NCBI GenBank assembly: GCA_035506135.1
Contig: DATJPY010000058.1
Location: 1-50,396, forward strand
From: DATJPY01 sp035506135
GTDB taxonomy: Bacteria > Myxococcota_A > UBA9160 > PR03
Direction: 5' to 3'
Length of the DNA: 50,396 nt
Under the pieces are notes generated by a model that was given only the letters and a program-made list of their open reading frames with translations, was not told the origin of the DNA and did not search any database. Below are positions 1-9,029 of this stretch, one piece after another. Every line of letters begins with the position of its first letter. Position 1 is the stretch's first letter. Both the position numbers and the translations under genes were made by a program.

Positions 1-197
1 GTCCCGAACTCGGCGAAGTAGCCCTCTTCCGCCGTGCGGATCGCGGCGAGGTTGGTCTTGCCCTCGCTCGACTTGGCGCGCAGCTGGAAGCGCAGGAAGT
101 TCGGGATGGCGATCGCCGCCAGGATCCCGATGATGGCGACCACGATCATCAGCTCGATGAGCGTGAAGCCGCCGCGTCGCGTGTGGAGACTCTTCAT
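1..197 (-). CDS. pilA: type IV pilin/pseudopilin, N-terminal part (runs off left edge)
   Basis: This is the first ~65 codons of a prepilin, read leftward and cut by the window edge. After a short basic leader (MKSLHTRRGG) comes the class III cleavage/methylation motif GFTLIELMIVVAIIGILAAI, with cleavage expected after Gly10, N-methylation of Phe, and the conserved Glu5 of the mature protein. The hydrophobic helix continues into IPNFLRFQLRAKSSEGKTN and a stretch (AAIRTAEEGYFAEFG) typical of deltaproteobacterial PilA. The start is ATG at 197 or the in-frame ATG at 206. The perfect sigma-54 promoter ahead of it supports a true PilA rather than a minor pseudopilin, but the C-terminal half needed to decide is outside the window. 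Confidence 0.9.
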   Translation of the reverse strand, partial: MKSLHTRRGGFTLIELMIVVAIIGILAAIAIPNFLRFQLRAKSSEGKTNLAAIRTAEEGYFAEFG

Positions 198-499
198 ATA
201 CTCCATCTCTCGATTTGGAGCGCCGAGCCGACGCGCATCGGAGCACCTTGCCCCTGGCCGGTACCGACCGGGGACTTCCCGGGCGGCGAGCGCTCGATTC
301 CCGATTCCGACGCCCCGGTGGAGCAACCGCCGTGCCAAGCTCGACCTGCCGCTCCACGCATCGGCAGGTGCGGCCGCGGACCTGAGCGGCAAGCGGGAAA
401 TCGGCGCCGGATGCGGAGTTGCCGCTCCCGCCCGGGGAGGCGCGGGGAGAGACGAATCTCGGCGCTTACGGGGACGCGTTTCGTCACTTCCTCGGCTGG
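198..499. other. non-coding stretch between pilin and tRNA gene
   Basis: About 350 nt separate the pilin start from the tRNA. Apart from the sigma-54 promoter at 323-337 and the sigma-70 promoter at 500-529, I see only GC-rich sequence with short inverted repeats. The open frames here lack a ribosome-binding site and recognisable protein content. Upstream activator sites for an NtrC-family protein would be expected around 380-450, but I could not recognise a clear dyad. Confidence 0.5.
323..337 (-). promoter_or_regulatory. sigma-54 (RpoN) promoter of the pilin gene
   Basis: On the minus strand this reads TGGCACG-GCGG-TTGC, an exact match to the -24/-12 consensus (TGGCACG, 4 nt, TTGC), followed by T. 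It points leftward at the pilin gene; transcription would start near 311 and give a leader of about 110 nt. RpoN control of pilA through PilS/PilR is established in several groups. The regulator acting here is not identified. Confidence 0.85.
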
Positions 500-529
500 T
501 TGACACGGCGCCTTGGCGCTGGTTACGCT
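500..529 (+). promoter_or_regulatory. sigma-70 promoter of tRNA-Glu
   Basis: TTGACA at 500-505 is a perfect -35 box. TACGCT at 524-529 is a moderate -10, with 18 bp spacing. The tRNA begins 18 nt further on at 548, a normal stable-RNA leader. The same transcript would run into the exonuclease gene. Confidence 0.65.
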
Positions 530-547
530 GCCCAACCCTCGGCCCGG

Positions 548-623
548 GCTCCCATCGTCTAGCGGTCTAGGACGTGGCCCTCTCAAGGCCAAGACACGGG
601 TTCGATTCCCGTTGGGAGCGCCA
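548..623 (+). tRNA. tRNA-Glu (anticodon CTC)
   Basis: A 76-nt cloverleaf. The acceptor stem GCTCCCA pairs with TGGGAGC at 613-619, with discriminator G620 and an encoded CCA at 621-623. The anticodon stem TGGCC/GGCCA encloses the loop CTCTCAA, so the anticodon is CTC and reads GAG. The T-loop GGTTCGATTCC is canonical. The 5' GCTCCCATCGTCTAGCGG is the usual bacterial tRNA-Glu start. The exonuclease gene begins only 7 nt after the CCA. Confidence 0.96.
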
Positions 624-630
624 CCCGCCC

Positions 631-1254
631 ATGTCCGACTTCGCCTTCGCCTTCATAGACTGCGAGTTCGGCGGCCTCGATCCCGAGCTGCACGACATCA
701 CGGAGATCGCCGTGATCCTGACCGACTACCGGCTCGCGGAGCTCGGCTGCCGCGAGTGGAAGGTCCGCGCGCGGCCGGAGCGCATCACGCCGGAGGCCGC
801 CGAGATCCAGGGCTACGACCCGGCCGTGTGGGCGGCCGAGGCGCTTCCCCTGCGCCAGGTACTGGGCGAGCTCGCGGCGCTCCTCCCGAAGGACAAGGTG
901 GTGGTGCCGGCCGGGCAGAACGTGCGCATGGACGTGCAGTTCATCGAGCGCGCGTACCGCTCCTGCGCGCTCGAGTACCCCTTCGACTACCACGTGATCG
1001 ATCTGGCGACGCTCTTCTACGCGTGGTCGCTGGTGGTGGGCGAGCGGGTGGCGGCGCTCTCGCTGCGGCATGCGGCCACCACCGCGGGGCTCGTCGACGG
1101 GAGCGTGCCGCACCGCGCGCTCGCCGACGCGCGCCTCACGCTCGAGACCTTCCGCTACTACGTGGGCCGGCTCGCTCCGCGGCGCGCGTCGGAAGCCGGA
1201 CCGGCGACCGCGGCCGCATCGGATGCGCCCCCGCCTGCCGGCTCCAGCCGCTGA
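631..1254 (+). CDS. DEDDh 3'-5' exonuclease domain protein (DnaQ/RNase T-like)
   Basis: A 207-aa protein of the DnaQ-like exonuclease superfamily. ExoI is F-I-D10-C-E12, ExoII is QN97xxxD101, and ExoIII is H161RALAD166 with the H-x4-D spacing of the DEDDh subgroup, so all metal-binding and catalytic residues are present. It would remove nucleotides from DNA or RNA 3' ends; the substrate cannot be told from sequence. It has no polymerase, BRCT or GIY-YIG partner domain, so it is not PolC. The ATG at 631 is chosen because the motif begins at residue 8. No ribosome-binding site exists, because the tRNA-Glu CCA ends 7 nt upstream; after tRNA 3' processing the mRNA would be nearly leaderless. The last ~25 residues are disordered and overlap the convergent kinase gene by 97 bp. 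Confidence 0.85.
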   Translation: MSDFAFAFIDCEFGGLDPELHDITEIAVILTDYRLAELGCREWKVRARPERITPEAAEIQGYDPAVWAAEALPLRQVLGELAALLPKDKVVVPAGQNVRMDVQFIERAYRSCALEYPFDYHVIDLATLFYAWSLVVGERVAALSLRHAATTAGLVDGSVPHRALADARLTLETFRYYVGRLAPRRASEAGPATAAASDAPPPAGSSR

Positions 1255-1784
1255 CGCCATTTTGCGACGGCCCGGCGGTCGATCCGGGTGAGCCACGGGA
1301 GCAGCGCGCGCCCGAGCCAGCTCCGAGGCGCGAGCCGCACCGCCGAGGCGAAGTCGATCAGCACCGGCTCCCCGCGCTCGTCGACCAGCACGTTGCTCCG
1401 ATGGCGCAGGTCGAGGTGCACGACCCCGCGCGCGTGCATCGCGCGGACCGCCGCCTCGAGGCGCGCCGGAAAGCCGGGCGCGAGCGCGCCCGCGAGCTTG
1501 CGCGACATGCGGCGCCCCGGCCGGTACTCGAGGGTGAGGGCGAGGCCGTCGACCCGGCCGAGCAGGCGCGGCACGCAGTCCAAGCCTGCAAGCGCGCGAT
1601 AGGCGGAGACCTCGCGCGACACGAGGAATCGACCCCACGTCGCGGCGAGCCAGCGCGGTCGGGGGGCGAAGTCCTTGACGACCACCCGCTGCCCGCCGAG
1701 GTCGACGAGGAAGACGTCGGGGCTCCGCCCGCTGCCGCGGTGCAGCACGGCGACGGTCCGCTCGGCGAGGGCCGCGCGCGTCAT
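1158..1784 (-). CDS. small protein-kinase-fold phosphotransferase
   Basis: A 208-aa single-domain protein with a reduced eukaryotic-like/RIO-like kinase fold. Visible elements are the ATP-site lysine (VVVK37), a candidate pairing glutamate (RE58VSAY), the catalytic loop H123LDLRHRSN131 and the metal-binding D144FA in place of DFG. It resembles the Kdo/LPS kinase and RIO-like group that phosphorylates sugars or lipids, but the substrate is not predictable. The start is taken at ATG 1784; TTG at 1802 is possible. The C-terminal ~30 residues are Ala/Gly-rich and are antisense to the end of the exonuclease gene. It lies 49 nt downstream of the small acidic-basic protein gene and may share its transcript. 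Confidence 0.7.
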   Translation of the reverse strand: MTRAALAERTVAVLHRGSGRSPDVFLVDLGGQRVVVKDFAPRPRWLAATWGRFLVSREVSAYRALAGLDCVPRLLGRVDGLALTLEYRPGRRMSRKLAGALAPGFPARLEAAVRAMHARGVVHLDLRHRSNVLVDERGEPVLIDFASAVRLAPRSWLGRALLPWLTRIDRRAVAKWRQRLEPAGGGASDAAAVAGPASDARRGASRPT

Positions 1785-1833
1785 GCCGGCGAGCGCACTC
1801 AACGACGCGCCCGCTCCGACGAGAGGGTGGCAA

Positions 1834-2139
1834 TCAGGAATCGGCGCGGGGCGTTGGGCGGCGGGGCGGCGGGGTCGGCCGCTCGGGCTCGATCTGCTCG
1901 CGCACCATGGTCCACAACCGCTGGCGCAGCCTCTCCTTGAAGGCCGGATCGACCGGAATCGGCGCGTCGTCGGCCTCGAGGAACTCGGCGAACTCGGTCG
2001 GGTCGAACGACGGCTCGGACGGCCCGGAGGCGCGCGAGATGCCGGCCTCCGATCGCTGATCCGCCCGCTGGGTCCGCTTCCGGCGCGGAAGCAGCCGACG
2101 CAGGCCCCTCGTGGTCTCCGGCTTCACCGGCCTCTCCAC
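1834..2139 (-). CDS. small conserved-looking protein downstream of ECF sigma factor
   Basis: A 101-aa product starting at GTG 2139 or GTG 2127. The N-terminal ~40 residues are basic (RGLRRLLPRRKRTQR); the centre is FDPTEFAEFLEADDAPIPVD, then the amphipathic PAFKERLRQRLWTMVREQ and a proline-rich tail. There are no zinc ligands (HxxxCxxC) and no membrane segment, so it is not a classical anti-sigma factor. The acidic FLEAD segment plus the PAFKERLRxxLW helix is a pattern I associate with short proteins next to ECF sigma genes. A role in binding the upstream-encoded sigma factor is inference from position only. It lies 191 nt downstream of the sigma gene. Confidence 0.55.
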   Translation of the reverse strand: MERPVKPETTRGLRRLLPRRKRTQRADQRSEAGISRASGPSEPSFDPTEFAEFLEADDAPIPVDPAFKERLRQRLWTMVREQIEPERPTPPPRRPTPRADS

Positions 2140-2330
2140 GGGGGGTCGTTCGCAAGATACACGACTACCTCTCGGCGAACACGCAAGATTCGTCCGCCGG
2201 GCTGCAACCGCACGGGTCCACCTGGCTGGCCGCCTCTCCCCGGAGTCACCGCCCGACTACTAGGTGGCGGCACGGGTGAACGGGTGGCAGCGGACGGCGC
2301 ATTTCGCGCGGCCGGTGGAGCAGTTGGGGG

Positions 2331-3059
2331 TCAGGAGCCGAGGAAGGCGTCGAGGCCCGGGGCGCCGTCCGTGAGGGCTCGCCGCATCCGGTAGAGGTTC
2401 GCCTTGATCGCGTCCTCGGACTTGCCGAGGGTCTCGGCGATCGCCCGGATCGGCTGCCGGCGCAGGTGCTTGAGGTGGAAGATGCGCCGCTGCAGTGGTG
2501 TCAGGTGCTCCGCTACGACGGCGTCGCAGCGGTCGAGCATGCGCCGGGCCTCGACGGTGGCATCGGTCGGCGCCGTCTCGGAGGCGAGGCGCTCCGCGCC
2601 CGACTCGTCGAGCGACTCGAGCCGCGGGCGAGCGCCCCGGAAGCGGCGATTGACCTTGTTGCGCGTGATCCCGAAGATCCAGACCAGCAGGCTCGAGTCG
2701 CCGCGGTAGCTCGGCAGGACGCGGAAGACCGTCTCGAAGACCTCCTGGGTGACGTCCTCGGCCTCCGCGGGATCGCGCAGGCGCTTGATGGCGAAGCGGT
2801 AGACGCGCTGGAAGTAGCCGTCGTAGAGCTCGTCAAAGTGCTCCCGGCTTCCCGAGAGAACTCGGGCCACCAGCTCGAGGTCGCGCTCCGGCGCCGTGAA
2901 GAGCGGGGCGGGCGGCGCGGCCGCAGCGGCCGCAACACCCGCGACCGTGCGGTGGACGGAGGACGGAGACGGCGCGCCGACGCGGGGCGCCGGGCTGCGG
3001 ACGAGCCGCGGTCTCGAACGGCTGTTGGGGGGGCTATTCCTGCGCACGGGTTCCCGCAC
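2331..3059 (-). CDS. ECF-type sigma-70 family RNA polymerase sigma factor
   Basis: A 242-aa protein with only regions 2 and 4, as in ECF sigma factors. Region 2 (residues ~72-145) has FDELYDGYFQRVYRFAIKRL, DPAEAEDVTQEVF and WIFGITRNKVNRRFR. Region 4 (~175-225) has LTPLQRRIFHLKHLRRQPIR and AIAETLGKSEDAIKANLYRM, the -35-binding helix-turn-helix. The ~65 residues before region 2 are low-complexity, rich in Pro, Arg and Ala. The true start may be the GTG at 3059, the GTG at 3047 or further downstream. The downstream small gene is its only close partner, and no membrane anti-sigma gene is visible. Confidence 0.88.
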   Translation of the reverse strand: MREPVRRNSPPNSRSRPRLVRSPAPRVGAPSPSSVHRTVAGVAAAAAAPPAPLFTAPERDLELVARVLSGSREHFDELYDGYFQRVYRFAIKRLRDPAEAEDVTQEVFETVFRVLPSYRGDSSLLVWIFGITRNKVNRRFRGARPRLESLDESGAERLASETAPTDATVEARRMLDRCDAVVAEHLTPLQRRIFHLKHLRRQPIRAIAETLGKSEDAIKANLYRMRRALTDGAPGLDAFLGS

Positions 3060-3321
3060 TCCCTATACCGATCGTGGAGCCGGAGGCTCCGCCCGCTCGG
3101 CGTCTGGTGGCCTCTCCGAAAAGGGGTGGGATGAAGATCCCGTGACGCGGAGCAGCAACGGTCGTGCCAGCGCCGCCCGAGTGTGGCAGATGATTACTCA
3201 ACTGTTCGGATTTACTTGGACAAATCCCATTGCGCCGGAGGCCCTGGAACCATGAGAAGGCGTTTGGAACATGGAGAAGTGGTTTTCCCATTGTAGGAAC
3301 CCGCGTTCACTCGGCTGCAAT
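3060..3321. other. non-coding, locally AT-richer region upstream of the ECF sigma gene
   Basis: This 262-nt stretch is noticeably AT-richer than its surroundings at 3185-3300. It contains an imperfect 20-bp tandem repeat at 3245-3284 (two units starting TGGAAC, followed by ATG and AGAAG). A GGAGCC-GGA-GGCTCC hairpin lies just upstream of the sigma gene start. Both are candidates for regulatory sites. No believable coding frame is present. Confidence 0.4.
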
Positions 3322-3905
3322 TCAGTGCGTGTCGGAGGCGAGATCCGCGCGGCCCGGGATGATCAGCCACTTCCCGTCGCGGCGCTCCCAGCGATCCTCC
3401 CGGGTCAGGCTCGTCGACCAGAAGCGCATCGGCAGGCCGTTGTCGCCCTGGATCCGCACCCGGACGTGGGCGCGGCCGGGGCCCTCCACCGTGAACTCCT
3501 GGACATCGGTGCTGAGAGGCGCGTTGTGCTCGAAGTGCGCCTCCACCAGGTCCTGCGCAAGGTTGGCGAAGTACTCGGAGAAGGTCTGCTCGTTCTCGAA
3601 GTACTCGCGGAGCCCGGGGTCGCGGTAGCTGGCGATGCTGTCGAAGCGGCGCCCCTCGAGCCGCTGGTAGAACGCGACGGCCTTGTTGTTGAACTCGGCC
3701 TCCGGGCCACCCGTCACGACCTCGACCCCGCCCTGCGGCGCGGGGGCCGCCTTGCCGTCGCCCTTCCCGAACGACGGCATGTGCAGGTCGGGCATCGAGA
3801 TCGAGGGCGCGTGCCAGTTCTCGACCTGCATCCAGCTCGGCACGGACGCGCAGCCGAAGGCGCCCGCCGCCAGGAGAGATCCGAGAACCCCGCGCAGCCG
3901 TCGGC

Positions 3906-3909
<4 letters not shown>
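3322..3909 (-). CDS. predicted lipoprotein with NTF2-like domain
   Basis: A 195-aa product. The GTG start at 3909 overlaps the ppdK stop as GTGA, so it is probably translationally coupled. The N-terminus has RR, a hydrophobic stretch (LGSLLAAGAFGC) and Cys20 in an imperfect lipobox, suggesting a lipid-anchored envelope protein. Residues ~75-195 (AVAFYQRLEGRRFDSIASYR ... REDRWERRDGKWLIIPGRAD) look like an NTF2/SnoaL-like alpha+beta cone, judged by the helical start and the final W-x-x-x-x-G-K-W-L strand. No catalytic residues stand out. It is not known to belong functionally with ppdK; the placement may simply be operonic. It is not YceB or another named lipoprotein that I recognise. Confidence 0.65.
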
Positions 3910-6613
<2,704 letters not shown>

Positions 6614-6617
<4 letters not shown>

Positions 6618-7987
6618 CCGCCCCCCTCCAGCCGCTCGCGCAGGTACCCGGCCAGGGCATCGGTGGCGATCCGCTGCTGCGCCATCGAGTCGCGCTCGCG
6701 GACCGTGACCTGACCGTCGCCAACCGACTCGAAGTCGAAGGTGACGCAGAACGGCGTGCCGATCTCGTCCTGGCGCCGGTAGCGGCGCCCGATGTTGCCG
6801 GCCTCGTCGTAGAAGACGGCCAGCCGGCGGCGCAGCGCCGCGGCGAGCTGGGTGGCGGGCTCGGCGAGCTTCTTCGCGAGCGGCAGGACGGCGACCTGCA
6901 CCGGCGCCAGCCGCGGCGGCAGGCGCAGCACCGCGCGCGTCTCGCCGTCCGGGAGCTTCTCCTCCGCGTACGCGTTGCAGAGCAGCGCCAGGCAGGTGCG
7001 ATCCACGCCCGCCGAGGTCTCGATCACCATCGGCGTGTAGCGCTCCTTCGTCTCCTCGTCGGTCACCGACAGGTCCTTGCCGGAGTACTCGCTGTGGCGG
7101 CGCAGGTCCCAGTCGCCGCGGTCGTGGACGCCCTCGATCTCCTGCCAGCCGAACGGGAACAGGAACTCGATGTCGCTGGCGGCGCGCGCGTAGTGGGCGA
7201 GCTCCTCGGGCCGATGCGGGCGCACGCGCAGCCGCTCCGCGCGGAAGCCGAGCTCGCGGTGGAAGGCCAGCCGCTGCGCCAGCCAGTGCTCGAACCAGCG
7301 CTCGCGCTCGGACGGATGCACGAAGAACTCGAGCTCCGCCTGCTCGAACTCGCGCGAGCGGAAGGTGAAGTTGCGCGGGTTGATCTCGTTGCGGAAGGCC
7401 TTGCCGATCTGGGCGATGCCGAACGGGATCTTCTGCCGCGCGCTCTCGCGCACGCGCTTCATGTCGAGGAAGATCGACTGGCAGGTCTCGGCGCGCAGGA
7501 ACGCCTCGCTGGCGGCGTCCTCCTGCGCGCCGATCCGCGTGCGAAGCATCAGGTTGAAGTTGCGCGCCGGCGTCCAGTCGTGCTCGGACGTCCCCTGGCG
7601 CGCCGGACACGGGCCGGCGTCGTCGAGCTGGTCGGCGCGCAGGCGCTTCTTGCAGGCGCGGCAGTCGACGAGCGGATCGCTGAAGTGCTCGACGTGGCCC
7701 GACGCCTCCCAGGTGCGCGGGTGCGCGATGATCGAGGAGTCCAGGCCCTCGACGTCGTCGCGCTCGCGCACGACGCGTTGCCACCAGAGCGCCTTCAGGT
7801 TGTTCTTGAGCTCGACGCCGAGCGGCCCGTAGTCCCAGAATCCGTTGATGCCGCCGTAGATCTCGCTCGACTGCCAGACGAAGCCCCGCCGCGCGCACAG
7901 CGAGACGATCTCGTCCATCCTCGCAACCGGCTCGCCGGACGACGGCAGCGAGGCGGCGGTCGGCGTCGGGTCGGCGTCCGCGGCCAT
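6614..7987 (-). CDS. glyS: glycyl-tRNA synthetase, single-chain (alpha2) type
   Basis: A 457-aa class II aminoacyl-tRNA synthetase of the dimeric eukaryote-like type, not the bacterial alpha2-beta2 GlyQ/GlyS pair. Motifs are the N-terminal RRGFVWQSSEIYGGINGFWD, motif 2 region FRNEINPRNFTFRSREFEQA, and the C-terminal VRERDSMAQQRI with an anticodon-binding domain containing APVQVAVLPL. The ATG at 7987 is preferred over the upstream alternative at 8017 because AGGGGG lies 6 nt before it. The recO-glycyl synthetase-ppdK order is conserved in many deltaproteobacteria. The 267-nt gap to recO is filled by two structured repeats. Confidence 0.96.
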
Positions 7988-8070
7988 GAGAACCCCCTGG
8001 AACGTCGCGGAAGCCACGCAAGGTCGCCCCGCGGTCCGGGAGTGTCAAGCTCGCGTGGGCCCTTCGTATC

Positions 8071-8163
8071 GTCCGAGGCAGATCGACCCGTCCGGAGCAT
8101 CCCCGCAAGCCGCCGAAGGCGGCGCGCAGCGAGGCGAAGCCGAGCGAAGTTCATCAGGACGCG
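8071..8163 (+). repeat. structured interspersed repeat, copy R1
   Basis: Intergenic copy between recO and glyS. The hairpin is GCCGCC-GAA-GGCGGC (8109-8123), followed by GCGCAGCGAG, a second small hairpin GGC-GAA-GCC (8133-8141) and GAGCGAAGTTCATCAG. The left flank CGTCCGGAGCATCCCCGCAA is shared with R3. It lies in tandem with R2, about 100 bp apart. In the direction of the minus-strand genes it reads in the reverse orientation. Confidence 0.85.
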
Positions 8164-8168
8164 GCCCG

Positions 8169-8262
8169 TCGCCTCCGACGCAAGAGGGACGGCCTGGAGT
8201 ATCCCGCAAGCGATCGCGAAGCGATCGCGCGCAGCGAGCCGCAGGCGAGCGAAGTCAACAGA
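8169..8262 (+). repeat. structured interspersed repeat, copy R2, supplying the recO stop codon
   Basis: The hairpin arms are changed to GCGATCGC-GAA-GCGATCGC (8 bp, 8210-8228) while the flanks stay GCGCAGCGAG and GCC-GCA-GGC-GAGCGAAGTCAACAG. The TGA stop of recO (8255-8257) lies inside the conserved GAAGTCAACAG end of the repeat. Left flank CGCCTCCGACGCA and GGAGTATCCCGCAA match R3 and R7 with small changes. Confidence 0.85.
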
Positions 8263-9028
8263 TGGAGCCGAGCGTCATCGCCAGGAAGCGCTCGCTCCGC
8301 AGCTCGACGCCAGCATGGAAGCGCTCGAAGCGGCCGAGCAGCAGCTCCGCCTCGCGCTGCGCCAGCGCCGGAAGCGCCAGCCGCGCCAGCCGCTCGATCG
8401 GAAGGCGCAGCCCCTGGTCGAGCGCACGCAGGGTGCCGAGGTGCACCGAGAGCGCCGCATCGGCCGGGCTCTCGCAGCGTGCGCACAGCGGTCCACCCTC
8501 GGCGACGTGGAACGCCACGCGCTCCGTCTCCTCGACCGCCCGGCCGCAGCGCACGCAGCGCGCGAGCTCGGGGCGCAGCCCGAGCGCCGCGAGCGCGCGC
8601 AGCTCGAGCAGCACGCGCAGGCGCCCGTCGGGATCCTGCTCTCCGATCGCGCGAAGCGCGCCGAGCGCGGCGGCGAAGAGCTGGCCCGCCTCGCGTCCCC
8701 CGGACTGCTCGGGCGCCAGCCGATCGAAGAGCTCGACCAGGTAGCAGGCGAGCGCGAAGCGCGCGGGCCGGACTCGCAGCGCGGGGAACGCATCGACCAG
8801 GCGCGCCTGCTCCAGGCGCGCGAGCGAGCCGGAACGCCGCCGATCCACCCGCACCGCGATCCGGTTCAGGAGATCGAGGGTCCCCGGGAAGCGGCGCCGG
8901 CTGCGGCGCGCGCCCTTGGCGATCACGGTGAGCCTCGAGGTCGCCGGCGTGAGCAGGTGTGCGATGCGATCCGACTCGCCGAAGTCGACGACGCGCAGCA
9001 CCAGCGCCTCGGTCTCGAGCGTGGACAC
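8255..9028 (-). CDS. recO: DNA repair protein RecO
   Basis: A 257-aa RecO: N-terminal OB-fold (LETEALVLRVVDFGESDRIA ... LTVIAKGARRSRRRFPG), helical middle, and a zinc-binding CVRCGR ... LCARC tetracysteine module around residues 155-175. RecO anneals SSB-coated single strands and loads RecA with RecR in the RecFOR pathway. The GTG start at 9028 sits 1 nt after the stop of the RodZ-like gene and gives the standard RecO N-terminus. The C-terminus ends ...LGSIC, and the stop codon comes from repeat R2, so the last codon or two may have been set by insertion of the repeat. Confidence 0.93.
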   Translation of the reverse strand: MSTLETEALVLRVVDFGESDRIAHLLTPATSRLTVIAKGARRSRRRFPGTLDLLNRIAVRVDRRRSGSLARLEQARLVDAFPALRVRPARFALACYLVELFDRLAPEQSGGREAGQLFAAALGALRAIGEQDPDGRLRVLLELRALAALGLRPELARCVRCGRAVEETERVAFHVAEGGPLCARCESPADAALSVHLGTLRALDQGLRLPIERLARLALPALAQREAELLLGRFERFHAGVELRSERFLAMTLGSIC

Positions 9029-9029
9029 C

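Noticed and set aside
513..1940. Long plus-strand open frame across tRNA, exonuclease and kinase genes
   Set aside because: It is a GC-rich shadow frame with Arg/Ala/Pro-rich translation; the other frames carry intact catalytic motifs.
3034..3291. 85-codon minus-strand ORF upstream of the ECF sigma gene
   Set aside because: It has no ribosome-binding site or recognisable protein composition, and it covers the AT-rich putative regulatory region and the sigma gene start.
8071..8262. R1 and R2 as an intrinsic transcription terminator of recO
   Set aside because: Hairpins are present but no T-tract follows on either strand; other copies lie inside coding regions, so termination cannot be the general role.
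8071..8262. R1/R2 as a CRISPR array
   Set aside because: Units are not identical, spacing is irregular, intervening sequence is homologous between copies, and there are no cas genes.
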